Part shown: piece by piece, positions 1 to 8,521 of the stretch
How the letters are laid out: each line of letters opens with the position of its first letter
Numbering within the stretch: the first letter of the stretch is position 1
NCBI GenBank assembly: GCA_020638365.1
Contig: JACKIQ010000002.1
Coordinates: forward strand, 62,001 to 126,000
Length of the DNA stretch: 64,000 bases
From: Rhodospirillales bacterium
GTDB taxonomy: Bacteria > Pseudomonadota > Alphaproteobacteria > Micavibrionales > Micavibrionaceae
Direction of reading: 5' to 3'
The notes under the pieces: model-generated
What the model saw: only the letters and a program-made list of their open reading frames with translations
The model's database searches: none
What the model was told of the DNA's origin: nothing
Program-made: the position numbers and the translations under genes

Positions 1-1530
1 TCCCACCCCGTCAGGCCTGATAACTATATTGAGATCAACAACTTCTACACAATGACGATTTACGAAAAAGGTGCGGAAGTCATCCGCATGCTGAAAATCA
101 TCATCGGCTCGGAAAATTACAGGAAAGGAACGGACCTCTACTTTTCGCGTTATGACGGACAAGCAGTGACATGCGATGACTTTATCGCCTGCATGGAAGA
201 AGTCAGCCAACAGGATTTAACGCAATTCAAGCTCTGGTATTCTCAGGCCGGAACCCCCGAAATCACATTTAAAGGTGATTACAACCCCGTCGAAAAAACC
301 TATACCGTAACCCTCATCCAGAAAATACCGGATACGCCCGGTCAGACAAACAAAAGGGCCATGCATATCCCGGTCGCCATCGGGCTTTTGGATCCAAGCG
401 GCCAAGAGTATGCCTTGAATGAAAAGGAAGAAAGAACGCAGATTTTACATCTGAAGGAAAAGTCTCAAGCCTTTACATTTGATAACATCCAGTACCCGCC
501 GGTCCCTTCAATCTTGCGCGGCTTTTCCGCTCCCGTCATATTGAAAGACACTCTGAACCTGGAAAACTTATCGCTCCTCTTGCGCCACGATCCCAACGGT
601 TTTAACCGCTGGCAAGCCGGGCAGCACAGTATGTTTAACATCCTGAATGACATCCTCGATAATGGAGAGCAAATTCCGGAACAGTTTTTCCAGACCTACG
701 GCACACTTCTGGATGAATGCCTGAAGCCGGAATCTGACAAGGCGCTGATGGCGCGAATAATTCAGATTCCGTCTGTAACCGAGATTGGACAGCAAAGAAA
801 AGAAATCGACACGACCGCAATCGACAACACTCGGGATGAATTGATAAAAGCGCTCATCGGGGCCTTTAAGATAAAGTTCCAGAAAATATATGAGCAGCAT
901 GACAACAAGGCGGAAAACCTGTTCACTGCCGCAGCCGTGGGAAGCCGCACCCTGAAGAATACGGCGCTTCATCTTCTGACAAACAGGTGCATGAAAGAAG
1001 ATGTTGACCTGTGCCTCAATGCTTACGAAAAGTCCCAAAACATGACTGACAAAATTGCCGCCTTGCAAAGATTGGCGGTCTTTCGAACAAAGTCATGCGA
1101 GGAGACAATGAATGAATTCCACGATCGCTACAAAGAACATCCCCTTGTAATCGACAAGTGGTTTTCCTTGCAAGCCTCAGCATCCAGCCAAGAAACGATC
1201 AGAATTGTAGATCAGCTTCGGACCCACCCGGAATTTAACATCAAAAACCCGAACCGGGTACGCTCCCTTTTTGCGGCTTTCGCCATGAATAACCCTGTCT
1301 GCTTTCATGAACAATCGGGCAAAGGATATGAATTGCTGCGCTCGGCAATAACTGAACTCAACGAAATAAACCCGCAGATTGCGGCAAGGCTCTTAACGCC
1401 CTTCAAGGATTGGCACCACTACACCCCCGATCGGCAGAAACTTATGAAAGCCGCATTAAGGCAAATCATGGAAATAGAAAATCTTTCTCCCGACGTTTAT
1501 GAGATAACTTCTAAAAGCCTTGCAAACTGA
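1..1530 (+). CDS. pepN: Aminopeptidase N, C-terminal part (5' end outside window)
   Basis: The frame is open from base 1, and the first residues (SHPVRPDNYIEINNFYT, then YEKGAEVIRM) match the segment of the M1 zinc aminopeptidase PepN that follows the catalytic HEXXH region. The first in-frame ATG at base 52 is therefore internal. 509 residues are visible out of about 870-880 in the family: the end of the catalytic domain, the beta-sandwich domain (WYSQAGTPEITF...) and the long C-terminal helical domain typical of proteobacterial PepN. The enzyme removes N-terminal residues from peptides in the cytoplasm. The zinc ligands lie upstream and cannot be checked. rnhB starts 17 bp downstream on the same strand. 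Confidence 0.95.
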   Translation, partial: SHPVRPDNYIEINNFYTMTIYEKGAEVIRMLKIIIGSENYRKGTDLYFSRYDGQAVTCDDFIACMEEVSQQDLTQFKLWYSQAGTPEITFKGDYNPVEKTYTVTLIQKIPDTPGQTNKRAMHIPVAIGLLDPSGQEYALNEKEERTQILHLKEKSQAFTFDNIQYPPVPSILRGFSAPVILKDTLNLENLSLLLRHDPNGFNRWQAGQHSMFNILNDILDNGEQIPEQFFQTYGTLLDECLKPESDKALMARIIQIPSVTEIGQQRKEIDTTAIDNTRDELIKALIGAFKIKFQKIYEQHDNKAENLFTAAAVGSRTLKNTALHLLTNRCMKEDVDLCLNAYEKSQNMTDKIAALQRLAVFRTKSCEETMNEFHDRYKEHPLVIDKWFSLQASASSQETIRIVDQLRTHPEFNIKNPNRVRSLFAAFAMNNPVCFHEQSGKGYELLRSAITELNEINPQIAARLLTPFKDWHHYTPDRQKLMKAALRQIMEIENLSPDVYEITSKSLAN

Positions 1531-1547
1531 ATAATTAAAAAAAATTC

Positions 1548-2168
1548 ATGTCTGATTTCGAGCTTGAAGACTGTCACAATGGTTCCGTGTGCGGCGTAGA
1601 TGAAGTCGGACGCGGCCCCCTTGCTGGTCCTGTTGTCGCGGCCTGCGTTGTGATTCCCCCGAAAATCAGGGGTATGGAAATGACAGCGTCCATAAAAGAC
1701 AGCAAAAAGCTGACCGGCTTGCGACGCCAAGTCCTCAACGAGTTCATACTTGAAAATTGTTCTTTCGCTATAAGCGTGATCGAAGTTGAAACGATTGATC
1801 GGATAAACATCCTTCAAGCCTCACTGAAGGCGATGTCAGAGGCAATAAGTGCGCTGATGAAAAAAGCGCAGGTTTCCCACGCCCTGATAGACGGTAACCG
1901 CATCCCGACCCAACTCCCCTGCCCGGCAAGTGCAGTGGTTAAAGGTGATGACCGTTCAGCCTCAATAGCGGCAGCATCAATAATCGCCAAGGTACACCGT
2001 GACAAAATAATGAAGAGACTGGATGCTGATTATCCGCAATTCGGTTGGATAAAAAACGCCGGCTACCCGACGCCTGACCATCTCGCCGCCCTCGAACGCT
2101 TCGGCGTAACGCCTCACCATCGCCGAACATTTGGACCCGTAAAAAGGCTTTTGGCAAAATCTGCTTAA
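1548..2168 (+). CDS. rnhB: Ribonuclease HII
   Basis: 206 residues, the usual size for RNase HII, which cleaves the RNA strand at ribonucleotides embedded in DNA (ribonucleotide excision repair, primer removal). Visible motifs are GVDEVGRGPLAGPV near residue 17 with the acidic pair D-E, SIKDSKKLT, the IDGN segment with the third acidic residue, and ASIIAKVHRD. The C-terminal HHRRTFGPV is also typical. The ATG at 1548 follows an A-rich stretch with no strong Shine-Dalgarno, and pepN ends 17 bp upstream, so translation may depend on the upstream gene. rnhB next to a CcrM-type methylase is common in alphaproteobacteria. Confidence 0.95.
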   Translation: MSDFELEDCHNGSVCGVDEVGRGPLAGPVVAACVVIPPKIRGMEMTASIKDSKKLTGLRRQVLNEFILENCSFAISVIEVETIDRINILQASLKAMSEAISALMKKAQVSHALIDGNRIPTQLPCPASAVVKGDDRSASIAAASIIAKVHRDKIMKRLDADYPQFGWIKNAGYPTPDHLAALERFGVTPHHRRTFGPVKRLLAKSA

Positions 2169-2181
2169 AGCACGCTTTCAT

Positions 2182-2300
2182 GATTCCATAACAACACACT
2201 GACTCTAAATATAGAATCTTGACTCATAATACGATTTTTTTCCTTGACGAAGAATCTGTTTTTTCGCATGATTCGCTTCTTTCAAATAAAGGAGTCCAGA
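2182..2300 (+). promoter_or_regulatory. GANTC-dense ccrM upstream region with candidate promoter
   Basis: Seven GANTC methylation sites begin at 2182, 2201, 2214, 2221, 2252, 2270 and 2292, with an eighth just inside the gene at 2331. About 0.5 would be expected by chance in this length. A candidate sigma-70-type promoter is TTGACG (2244-2249), 17 bp, CATGAT (2267-2272); one GANTC lies in its spacer and another overlaps the -10. The Shine-Dalgarno GGAG (2291-2294) itself overlaps the GANTC at 2292. The arrangement suggests that the methylation state of this DNA controls ccrM transcription. The site count is direct; the promoter and the autoregulation are inference. Confidence 0.6.
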
Positions 2301-3401
2301 ATGGCAAGCAGGAAAAAAAATCTGTCCACAGATTCAATTTTTATTGGAGATTGCATAAAAATAATGCGCGAGCTCAAATCGGAATCTGTGGATTGTATTT
2401 TTGCCGACCCGCCATACAATCTCCAGCTGAACCGTGAATTGCACCGTCCGAATAATTCCCGTGTCGATGGCGTTGATAATGACTGGGACCAGTTTGAAAG
2501 CCTCAAGAGTTACGACGAATTTACGCGAGAATGGCTTTCTGCAGCGCGTGACTTGCTGAAACCCGACGGAACGATCTGGGTAATCGGCAGCTATCATAAC
2601 ATTTTCCGGCTTGGTTACATTCTCCAAGATCTGGGCTTCTGGATCCTGAATGACGTCATATGGCGCAAATCGAACCCGATGCCTAATTTCCGGGGGCGCC
2701 GCTACACAAACGCGCACGAAACACTGATCTGGGCTTCAAAGTCAAAGGACTCAAAATATTGTTTTAACTACGAGGCCATGAAAACCTTTAACGAAGACCT
2801 GCAGATGCGCTCTGACTGGTATCTGCCGCTATGCACAGGACAGGAGCGACTTAAGGATATCGACGGTAAAAAAGCCCACCCCACGCAAAAGCCTGAATCG
2901 CTGCTCTACCGGGTCCTGCTCTCTTCAACGCGTAAAGATGAAATCGTTCTTGACCCCTTCTTCGGAACGGGGACCACTGGTGCAGTAGCCAAAAAACTCG
3001 GTCGCCGTTATATCGGAATTGAGCAGGATAACCGTTATGCCGCCTTTGCGCGCGAAAGAATAAAGGAAATAAAGCCGCTTAAGGGAGCCGTGATCGAAAC
3101 CTGCGCCAAACGTGAAAAACCGCGAATTCCTTTCGGCACATTGATTGAGCAAGGTTTGATCGCGCCCGGGGCCGTACTGACGGACCCCAAAAACGTCCAT
3201 ACAGCGACCGTGCATGCAGATGGCTCTCTGACTATTAGAAACAATATAAGTAAAATTCAGGGCTCAATTCACAAAGTTGGCGCGGCCGTTCAAGGTGCAC
3301 CCTCCTGTAATGGCTGGACGTTCTGGCATTACAAGGAGAACGGAAAATATCTGCCAATAGATAATCTACGCGAGCGCGCTCGTGGAGAGTCTCTGAATTG
3401 A
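2301..3401 (+). CDS. ccrM: Cell-cycle DNA adenine methyltransferase, GANTC-specific (CcrM)
   Basis: Beta-class N6-adenine methyltransferase: the catalytic DPPYNLQL motif is near residue 40, and the SAM-binding FFGTGTTGAVAKKLGRRYIGIE lies near residue 230, after the target-recognition segment. The last ~95 residues (GTLIEQGLIAPGAVLTD ... GSIHKVGA ... CNGWTFWHY) form the C-terminal RAMA-type domain that is characteristic of CcrM and absent from most other M.HinfI-like enzymes. CcrM methylates GANTC and links replication to cell-cycle transcription through GcrA and CtrA. I chose ATG 2301 because GGAG lies 6 bp upstream and the product (366 aa) matches CcrM length; an open frame extends back to 2244 but has no ribosome binding site. 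Confidence 0.95.
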   Translation: MASRKKNLSTDSIFIGDCIKIMRELKSESVDCIFADPPYNLQLNRELHRPNNSRVDGVDNDWDQFESLKSYDEFTREWLSAARDLLKPDGTIWVIGSYHNIFRLGYILQDLGFWILNDVIWRKSNPMPNFRGRRYTNAHETLIWASKSKDSKYCFNYEAMKTFNEDLQMRSDWYLPLCTGQERLKDIDGKKAHPTQKPESLLYRVLLSSTRKDEIVLDPFFGTGTTGAVAKKLGRRYIGIEQDNRYAAFARERIKEIKPLKGAVIETCAKREKPRIPFGTLIEQGLIAPGAVLTDPKNVHTATVHADGSLTIRNNISKIQGSIHKVGAAVQGAPSCNGWTFWHYKENGKYLPIDNLRERARGESLN

Positions 3402-3405
3402 TGTA

Positions 3406-3783
3406 ATGACGCAGCAAGACGAATGGACAGACCGCATCATCATCCGGAATCTGAAACTGGATATGAGTATAGGGATCTACGAACAGGAACGGGTTAAAAA
3501 ACAACCCGTTCTGGTAAGTGTAATATTGACTGTCTGCTCAAACACAAACCGCCAGCTCGAACAAATCGAGGAAGTAATCAGCTACGAAGAAATCGTAAGA
3601 AAAATTCAGAACCTGGCAAAATCCCGTCACTTCAATCTGGCAGAGAGGTTCGCCGAAGACATTGCCCAGATTTGCTTTGGATTCAATAAAACCCTGCAAG
3701 CCGAAATCACGATCCTGAAAACCGAAATTTTACCAGAAACCTCTGCGGTCGGTGTTAAAATCCGCAGATTCCGCGATGACTAG
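3406..3783 (+). CDS. folB: Dihydroneopterin aldolase family protein
   Basis: 125 residues matching the FolB/FolX tunnelling fold: TDRIIIRNLKLDMSIGIYEQERVKKQPV at the N terminus (the usual form is I-x-x-L-x-x-x-x-x-I-G-I-x-x-x-E), the central VISYEEIV (catalytic-site Tyr region), and a C-terminal KTEILPETSAVGVKIRR. The family makes 6-hydroxymethyl-dihydropterin for folate. No other folate gene is adjacent, so a related pterin role cannot be excluded. The start lies 5 bp after the ccrM stop, so the two are probably cotranscribed. The 3' end overlaps the convergent gene by 4 bp. Confidence 0.88.
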   Translation: MTQQDEWTDRIIIRNLKLDMSIGIYEQERVKKQPVLVSVILTVCSNTNRQLEQIEEVISYEEIVRKIQNLAKSRHFNLAERFAEDIAQICFGFNKTLQAEITILKTEILPETSAVGVKIRRFRDD

Positions 3784-4811
3784 TGAAACAAACCTTCACC
3801 CTCGTACTTGACCTTTAAAACTTCGTACTCCTTTCGAAGATTTTCGCTGACTTCAGTAGGCGAGCGGTTACTAAGATAGGATTTTGAGTAAAAAAGCTGC
3901 TTTCGCCCAATATCCCCGAAAACTTCGACACCCTCAAGCACAGCCATCGTTTGTAATAACATTATACCTTTACCGGATGATGAACGTTCTGTCCTTCTGA
4001 AAGCAAAAGCCTTAGCGTACAAAACCAAATAAGCTTTTCTAAATTCGTAAACCTTTTCTAAATTTTTTGCTTTATCCATAATTTTTTGGAAAATCTTGTC
4101 TTTTTCATCAATATATTCGAGTGCAACTTCGGGTGGAGCAGGAACATAAGTCAAAGTAAAAGGCCTACTAAACTCCAATACTAAACCTAAAGGAAAAGTA
4201 GAGATGCTTGATGCACCTCTAGCACCACAAATACCATTTAAATAATCATCCTTAGTGATAAGTTCGAAACGACGGATCGACTGTATTTGATAACGAGGAT
4301 CAATTTTGAATGCTCTCCTTTTCATATCATAATCGCGAAGGGCCAATTCTTGGACTAGCTCCACGCGCGTTGGAAAATCACTTCTGTTATCAACGATAAA
4401 CTTCCGAGTAGCGTCACGGATTTCCTTCATTTCAAATTCGGAACTGACAAATTTTCTGTAAATCTCACATTCTGTAATACGTAAATAATGATCGATATGC
4501 TCGTTGTTTTCTAAGTCAGCCCAACCCAGAGACCAGAATAGATTAGATAAAAACTTCATTGTAGGCTTTTCATAAAGATACTGCCTCTCCGATTGAGGAG
4601 TGCCCTCGACAAACTCAGAAACAGGAACATCGGGCGGCAAATCTTCAAGCTGTACAATACCGTCTTTTTTTTCTTCTTCTTCTCCTGGCAGTGAAAAATC
4701 TGCAATAACAGGCCCGCCGGGATTAACTTTCTTCTGCGCCTGACTAACCCCGGGAACAAGGCAAAGGGATGCTATGGTTGTCAAAATTGCTAATACTGAT
4801 GATTTTCTCAT
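3780..4811 (-). CDS. Secreted protein of unknown function
   Basis: The product begins MRKSSVLAILTTIASLCL and has a clear Sec signal peptide ending near VSQA-Q (residue ~25). ATG 4811 is preferred because AGGG lies about 7 bp upstream; the frame also opens at 4835. After cleavage come a Pro/Glu-rich linker with an EEEEKK run and then about 290 residues of mixed alpha/beta character with no motif I recognise. Two widely spaced cysteines occur in the mature part. The gene is noticeably richer in A+T than its neighbours and stands alone between convergent folB and mutY on its own strand, which hints at a lineage-specific or acquired gene. Function unknown; a periplasmic location is inferred from the signal peptide. 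Confidence 0.8.
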   Translation of the reverse strand: MRKSSVLAILTTIASLCLVPGVSQAQKKVNPGGPVIADFSLPGEEEEKKDGIVQLEDLPPDVPVSEFVEGTPQSERQYLYEKPTMKFLSNLFWSLGWADLENNEHIDHYLRITECEIYRKFVSSEFEMKEIRDATRKFIVDNRSDFPTRVELVQELALRDYDMKRRAFKIDPRYQIQSIRRFELITKDDYLNGICGARGASSISTFPLGLVLEFSRPFTLTYVPAPPEVALEYIDEKDKIFQKIMDKAKNLEKVYEFRKAYLVLYAKAFAFRRTERSSSGKGIMLLQTMAVLEGVEVFGDIGRKQLFYSKSYLSNRSPTEVSENLRKEYEVLKVKYEGEGLFH

Positions 4812-4880
4812 AACTACCCTTGCTAAAATGTACAATTTGATTAGGAGACAATTATACTGAGATTAGTCGTGATATTCAAC

Positions 4881-5993
4881 TTATCCGGTACTCAGATGAA
4901 GAGGCATTGCTAAATTGAAAACCTTGACAAACAGGCTTGGAAGCCCTGCTTCCTTTAGGGAGACAGTTGGATGCCAGAAAAAGTTCTGGGGAAGACTTTC
5001 AGAAATAAAGGGAGATCTGGCCATAAAGATATCCAGAGCTAAATCAAAATGCGTAAAACGATGCCGAACCTGCCCCCGAGAAACTCTGTAAAACGGTATC
5101 CCGGCCAAAAACTCAGGAGGAGAAGGCGGCTGGGCAGGTTTATCCGTCCATTCTGAAACAGGAAAACCGGTCATCCCCCCTAAAAGGCCCCTTTCCTGCC
5201 GCTTTTCAAGAAGAACGCTGTTATCTCCGCCAATAACCCAGTAGACTGCCCCAAAGCGTTTGTGTCGGACGCCCCTGGCCCCTCCATTGCTGGGCTTTAA
5301 AAGTTCGGGCTTGCCTTTTGAAGGGCAGTGTAAAAAAAGAGGACAAATTCCACAGCGCGGCGACTTCGGGACACAAACAGTGGCTCCTAAATCCATAAAT
5401 GCTTGCGCCATATCACCCGAACGGCCGACTTCAGCCGCAAAGCTGTAATAGTGTTTCGCAAAATCAGATAATATGCTCTTGGATTTTAAACCCGAAGCCA
5501 AACCTGTATGCATACGGGCCATAACCCTCTCAACGTTTCCATCGACGACTACGGCCGGAAGGTTGTAAGCAATGGCCCGGATCGCCGCACTGGTATAAAC
5601 GCCAATTCCTGGAAGAGCCTTCAGATCCGTCTCATTGTCGGGAAATACACCCCCCCATTTCTCCGAAACGATCCGCGCACAAGCCAGAAGGTTACGTGCA
5701 CGGGCATAGTAACCAAGACCGGCCCACGCTCTCATGAGTTCGTCAGGATCCGCACTGGCTAGATGATGAACAGTTGGCCAGCGGTCAAGAAATTTTTCGT
5801 AATAAGGAACAACCGCCTTAACCGTGGTCTGTTGCAACATGATTTCTGAAAGCCAAACGCGATAAGGATCAGGCGTGTCTCCCGAACTATAGCGCCACGG
5901 AAGAACCCGCGCATGTGTATCGTACCACCGCAACAGCGCCTGCCCCGCCGAAGCAACCTTGTCAGCACGATCAATCTGTTCTACGCTTACCAT
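4881..5993 (-). CDS. mutY: A/G-specific adenine DNA glycosylase MutY
   Basis: 370 residues. The enzyme removes adenine mispaired with 8-oxoguanine. Visible features are the catalytic-Glu region SEIMLQQTTVKAVVPYY, the helix-hairpin-helix LKALPGIGVYTSAAI followed by VVDGNVERVMAR with the catalytic Asp, and a 4Fe-4S cluster motif with spacing C-x6-C-x2-C-x5-C (CVPKSPRCGICPLFLHC). The C-terminal ~130 residues form the NUDIX-like domain that reads the 8-oxoG strand. It is divergent from dciA across only 38 bp. The mutY/dciA/dsbA/smc neighbourhood is common in alphaproteobacteria; here efp, suhB and an OmpA-like gene sit between dciA and the dsbA-like gene. Confidence 0.96.
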   Translation of the reverse strand: MVSVEQIDRADKVASAGQALLRWYDTHARVLPWRYSSGDTPDPYRVWLSEIMLQQTTVKAVVPYYEKFLDRWPTVHHLASADPDELMRAWAGLGYYARARNLLACARIVSEKWGGVFPDNETDLKALPGIGVYTSAAIRAIAYNLPAVVVDGNVERVMARMHTGLASGLKSKSILSDFAKHYYSFAAEVGRSGDMAQAFMDLGATVCVPKSPRCGICPLFLHCPSKGKPELLKPSNGGARGVRHKRFGAVYWVIGGDNSVLLEKRQERGLLGGMTGFPVSEWTDKPAQPPSPPEFLAGIPFYRVSRGQVRHRFTHFDLALDIFMARSPFISESLPQNFFWHPTVSLKEAGLPSLFVKVFNLAMPLHLSTG

Positions 5994-6031
5994 ATGTCCC
6001 TATTATATTCCCCTTAAGGCAATTTCGATAA

Positions 6032-6502
6032 ATGCGCCCGCTATCCGAACCAGTTACACGTGTATCCGGAAAAACATTTAACCGTAAATATATAGCTCTG
6101 GGAAAAATAATCGCTGAATGGGAAAGGATTATAGGGGCTGAGTTTGCAAACCGCGCCGTCCCTGTAAAAATCAACTACCGCAAACCGTCAGCAAAAGGAA
6201 AAAATGCCAGGCCCTTAGCTTCCCTGCACATCGCAACGACGGAATCTTGGTCTACGACACTGCATTACCAAAAAGACCTGATCCTGCAGCGGATCAACGA
6301 TCTGTTCGGTGAAGCTTGGATAGAGGATATAAAATTTATCATCCTCTCGCGCGAAACTGCAGTGAAGCCGTTGGCAAAAGCAAAAAGGCACTTGACGGAA
6401 GACGAAAAAAAGTTTCTATCCCATATACTTGAACCACTTAAAGATCAGGAACTCAAGTCAAGGCTGGAAAAACTGGGTCAGGATATTATTAAGAGAGCGT
6501 AG
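6032..6502 (+). CDS. dciA: DciA-type (DUF721) protein, predicted replicative helicase loader
   Basis: 156 residues of the DUF721/DciA family: the N-terminal GKIIAEWERIIGAEFANRAVPVKI, then ASLHIATTESWSTTLHYQKDLILQRINDLFG, the family's KH-like core. DciA is the ancestral bacterial loader of the DnaB helicase; no dnaC is seen here. A C-terminal basic/charged tail follows (about residue 110 on). The ATG at 6032 has AAGG about 10 bp upstream. The stop codon is followed by the efp start 1 bp later, so the two genes are translationally linked. Confidence 0.85.
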   Translation: MRPLSEPVTRVSGKTFNRKYIALGKIIAEWERIIGAEFANRAVPVKINYRKPSAKGKNARPLASLHIATTESWSTTLHYQKDLILQRINDLFGEAWIEDIKFIILSRETAVKPLAKAKRHLTEDEKKFLSHILEPLKDQELKSRLEKLGQDIIKRA

Positions 6503-6503
6503 C

Positions 6504-7070
6504 ATGAAAGTCACCGCTATTACCTTACGCGCGGGTCACGTTATTGAATATAACGGAAAACTTATGGTCGTCGTGAGCAACGAAATTATGCAGCCCGGCA
6601 AAGGGGCCTCCGTCTCGCAGGTCGAACTGCGGGATATCCGTTCGGGTTCAAAGGACAATGTCCGCTTCCGGACTCAGGAAACAGTGGAACGCGTGAGGCT
6701 TGAACAGGAGAATTATCAATATCTTTATGCCGATGGAGACACGCTGCATTTCATGCACACCGGAAACTTTAACCAGATAGAAGTTTCCAGAGAAGCGGTC
6801 GGTCCGCGCGCGGACTTCCTCCAGGAAGGCATGATTATCGAAATAGAAACGCACGAAGGTGAGCCGCTTGGATTTACGTTCCCGGATACATGCGTTTTGG
6901 AAATCGTAGAAGCGGAACCTGTTGTCAAGGGTCAAACGGCCACAACATCCTACAAGCCCGCCATTCTGGAAAACGGGTCAAAAATCATGGTTCCTCCTCA
7001 CATCGAAACGGGCACGAAAGTAATCGTCAAGATTGAGGACGCTTCCTACGTGGAACGCTATAAAGGTTAA
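6504..7070 (+). CDS. efp: Elongation factor P
   Basis: 188 residues, standard EF-P length. The factor rescues ribosomes stalled on polyproline. The N-terminal KOW-like domain contains the loop IMQPGKGAS, with Lys33 at the tip that reaches the peptidyl-transferase centre (the residue modified by EpmA in gammaproteobacteria); OB domains 2 and 3 follow, ending IVKIEDASYVERYKG. No epmA/epmB or other modification gene is present in the window. The start at 6504 lies one base after the dciA stop; a longer frame into dciA (from 6429) is not the real start, because the family begins MKV-x-A. Confidence 0.96.
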   Translation: MKVTAITLRAGHVIEYNGKLMVVVSNEIMQPGKGASVSQVELRDIRSGSKDNVRFRTQETVERVRLEQENYQYLYADGDTLHFMHTGNFNQIEVSREAVGPRADFLQEGMIIEIETHEGEPLGFTFPDTCVLEIVEAEPVVKGQTATTSYKPAILENGSKIMVPPHIETGTKVIVKIEDASYVERYKG

Positions 7071-7115
7071 GAATGAAAACCCGGATCTCTTAACAGGAGA
7101 GATAGGCTCGCAAAC

Positions 7116-7913
7116 ATGTCCGCACCGCAATCTGCCATAATGAACATCATGCTTCGAACTGCGGCTAAGGCGGCCAGATCTCTTGTTCGTGACTTTAACG
7201 AGGTCGAAAACCTTCAGGTATCGACAAAAGGCCCCGGCGATTTCGTTTCCGCCGCCGACAAGCGCGCCGAGGAAATTATCTTCAGCGAACTGAAAAAAGC
7301 CCGGCCTGATTATTCCTTCCTGATGGAGGAAAGCGGCATAGTAGAAGGAAAAAATACGGAATACCGATGGCTTATAGATCCGCTTGACGGAACAACGAAT
7401 TTTCTCCACGGCCTGCCGCACTGGGCAATTTCGATCGCTCTTGAACACAAGGGAGAAGTTATTGCAGGTCTGATCCACGACCCGGTAAAAGATGAAATAT
7501 TCCATGCGGAAAAAGGGAATGGGGCGTTTATGCGCCGCCGCAGACTACGCGTCTCGGGACGGCAGGACCTCATGTTGGCCACGATCGCGACAGGCGCACC
7601 CCGCCGCTCCGCCGAGTCACGCGCGCAATTCATGAAAGAATACAGCGCGATTATCGCTGTTTCCCCGGGCTTACGCCGATTTGGAGCCGCAGCGCTTGAC
7701 CTGGCTTACGTTGCTGCAGGTCGCTACGAGGGGTTTTGGGAACGCAATCTTAAACCGTGGGATGTTGCCGCAGGTCTGATTATTGTCAAGGAAGCCGGGG
7801 GATTTATTAGTGACCTCGATAATCCCTCCCATAACCCCGTAGAAACGGGTAACGTCTTGGCCGCCAACGATCGACTCTTTGAACCCATGTCAAAAATCCT
7901 GAAAGCGGCCTGA
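7116..7913 (+). CDS. suhB: Inositol-1-monophosphatase family protein
   Basis: 265 residues of the FIG superfamily of Mg/Li-dependent phosphatases. Metal-binding motifs are all present: EESG (residues ~70), DPLDGTTNFLHGLPHWAIS (~86-104) and WDVAAGLIIVKEAGG (~215-229). The N-terminal VSTKGPGDFVSAADKRAEE is typical of alphaproteobacterial SuhB. The likely reaction is hydrolysis of myo-inositol 1-phosphate; in some bacteria SuhB also acts in rRNA antitermination. The strongest SD-like AGGAGA is 15 bp from the ATG. The OmpA-like gene starts 2 bp after the stop, forming a probable efp-suhB-OmpA transcription unit. Confidence 0.93.
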   Translation: MSAPQSAIMNIMLRTAAKAARSLVRDFNEVENLQVSTKGPGDFVSAADKRAEEIIFSELKKARPDYSFLMEESGIVEGKNTEYRWLIDPLDGTTNFLHGLPHWAISIALEHKGEVIAGLIHDPVKDEIFHAEKGNGAFMRRRRLRVSGRQDLMLATIATGAPRRSAESRAQFMKEYSAIIAVSPGLRRFGAAALDLAYVAAGRYEGFWERNLKPWDVAAGLIIVKEAGGFISDLDNPSHNPVETGNVLAANDRLFEPMSKILKAA

Positions 7914-7915
7914 AA

Positions 7916-8416
7916 ATGAAAAACTTGTTACATAAAAAATGGGTCTTTTTAATGCTGTTTGGATTCAGCCTTTCTTTTCCCCTTCTCTCACGGGCGGAAG
8001 AAACGGTCGTCGATAACAGCACAGCACAAGGAGAGGCTGTAAACCGCCCTGTAACGACAATTAATGTTCCCGTAATCGACCTTGACAAAAATGGCCTGGA
8101 ATCAGCGAACATAATCAGCTTCAATCTTGGCCCCAGGCAAGTAGCGCTAACCCCGGATCAAATCGCTTTTCTCGAAAAACATGCCTTGCGGCACATGAAA
8201 GAGAACAAAGACATAAAACTTGTGGTCCAGACACTGGCCCGGACCAACCCGTCGGATCGCTACGAAAAAACACGCATCGCTCTCGCAAGGGGTCTTGAAG
8301 TACGCCAGTTCTTTATGGATCATGGTATTTCGCCTAAACGCCTGCGAACCCAGCCCCTGCCCGTTGAAGGCCAGCGTGGAGAAGACGATCGCATCGACCT
8401 GATTTTCACGCGTTAA
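7916..8416 (+). CDS. Small secreted OmpA-like protein
   Basis: 166 residues with an N-terminal signal peptide (positive MKNLLHKK, hydrophobic to about residue 26, cleavage after SRA). The mature part lacks a beta-barrel and consists of a divergent OmpA_C-like fold: ALTPDQIAFLEKHALRHMKENKDIKLVVQTLARTN, then a SDRYEKTRIALARGLEVRQFFMDHGISPKRL segment that matches the usual 'R-A-x-x-V-x-x-x-L-x-x-x-G-I' helix, ending DRIDLIF. Such domains usually bind peptidoglycan, so a periplasmic wall-associated protein is inferred. No lipobox Cys is visible. Starts 2 bp after suhB. Confidence 0.75.
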   Translation: MKNLLHKKWVFLMLFGFSLSFPLLSRAEETVVDNSTAQGEAVNRPVTTINVPVIDLDKNGLESANIISFNLGPRQVALTPDQIAFLEKHALRHMKENKDIKLVVQTLARTNPSDRYEKTRIALARGLEVRQFFMDHGISPKRLRTQPLPVEGQRGEDDRIDLIFTR

Positions 8417-8460
8417 CTGGCTTCGAATGTGGATAATGACGCTTGAAAGCCGCGCAAATA

Positions 8461-8492
8461 TTGACTTTTCACGGCTAAAGGTGTCGTATATG
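8461..8492 (+). promoter_or_regulatory. Weak candidate promoter before the DsbA-like gene
   Basis: TTGACT at 8461-8466 is a good -35 box. The only -10-like sequence nearby is TATATG at 8487-8492, giving a long 20 bp spacer (CGTATA at 8485 would give 18 bp). It lies in the 105 bp gap after the OmpA-like gene, 30 bp before the next start, which has a clear GGGAGA ribosome binding site at 8511. Confidence 0.35.
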
Positions 8493-8521
8493 CGAACTTA
8501 CCTGAAAACTGGGAGAAACTG

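Noticed and set aside
7083..7102. ATCTCT/AGAGAT hairpin between efp and suhB
   Set aside because: No T-tract, and the gap is small; it contains the distant SD-like AGGAGA but is not a convincing regulator.
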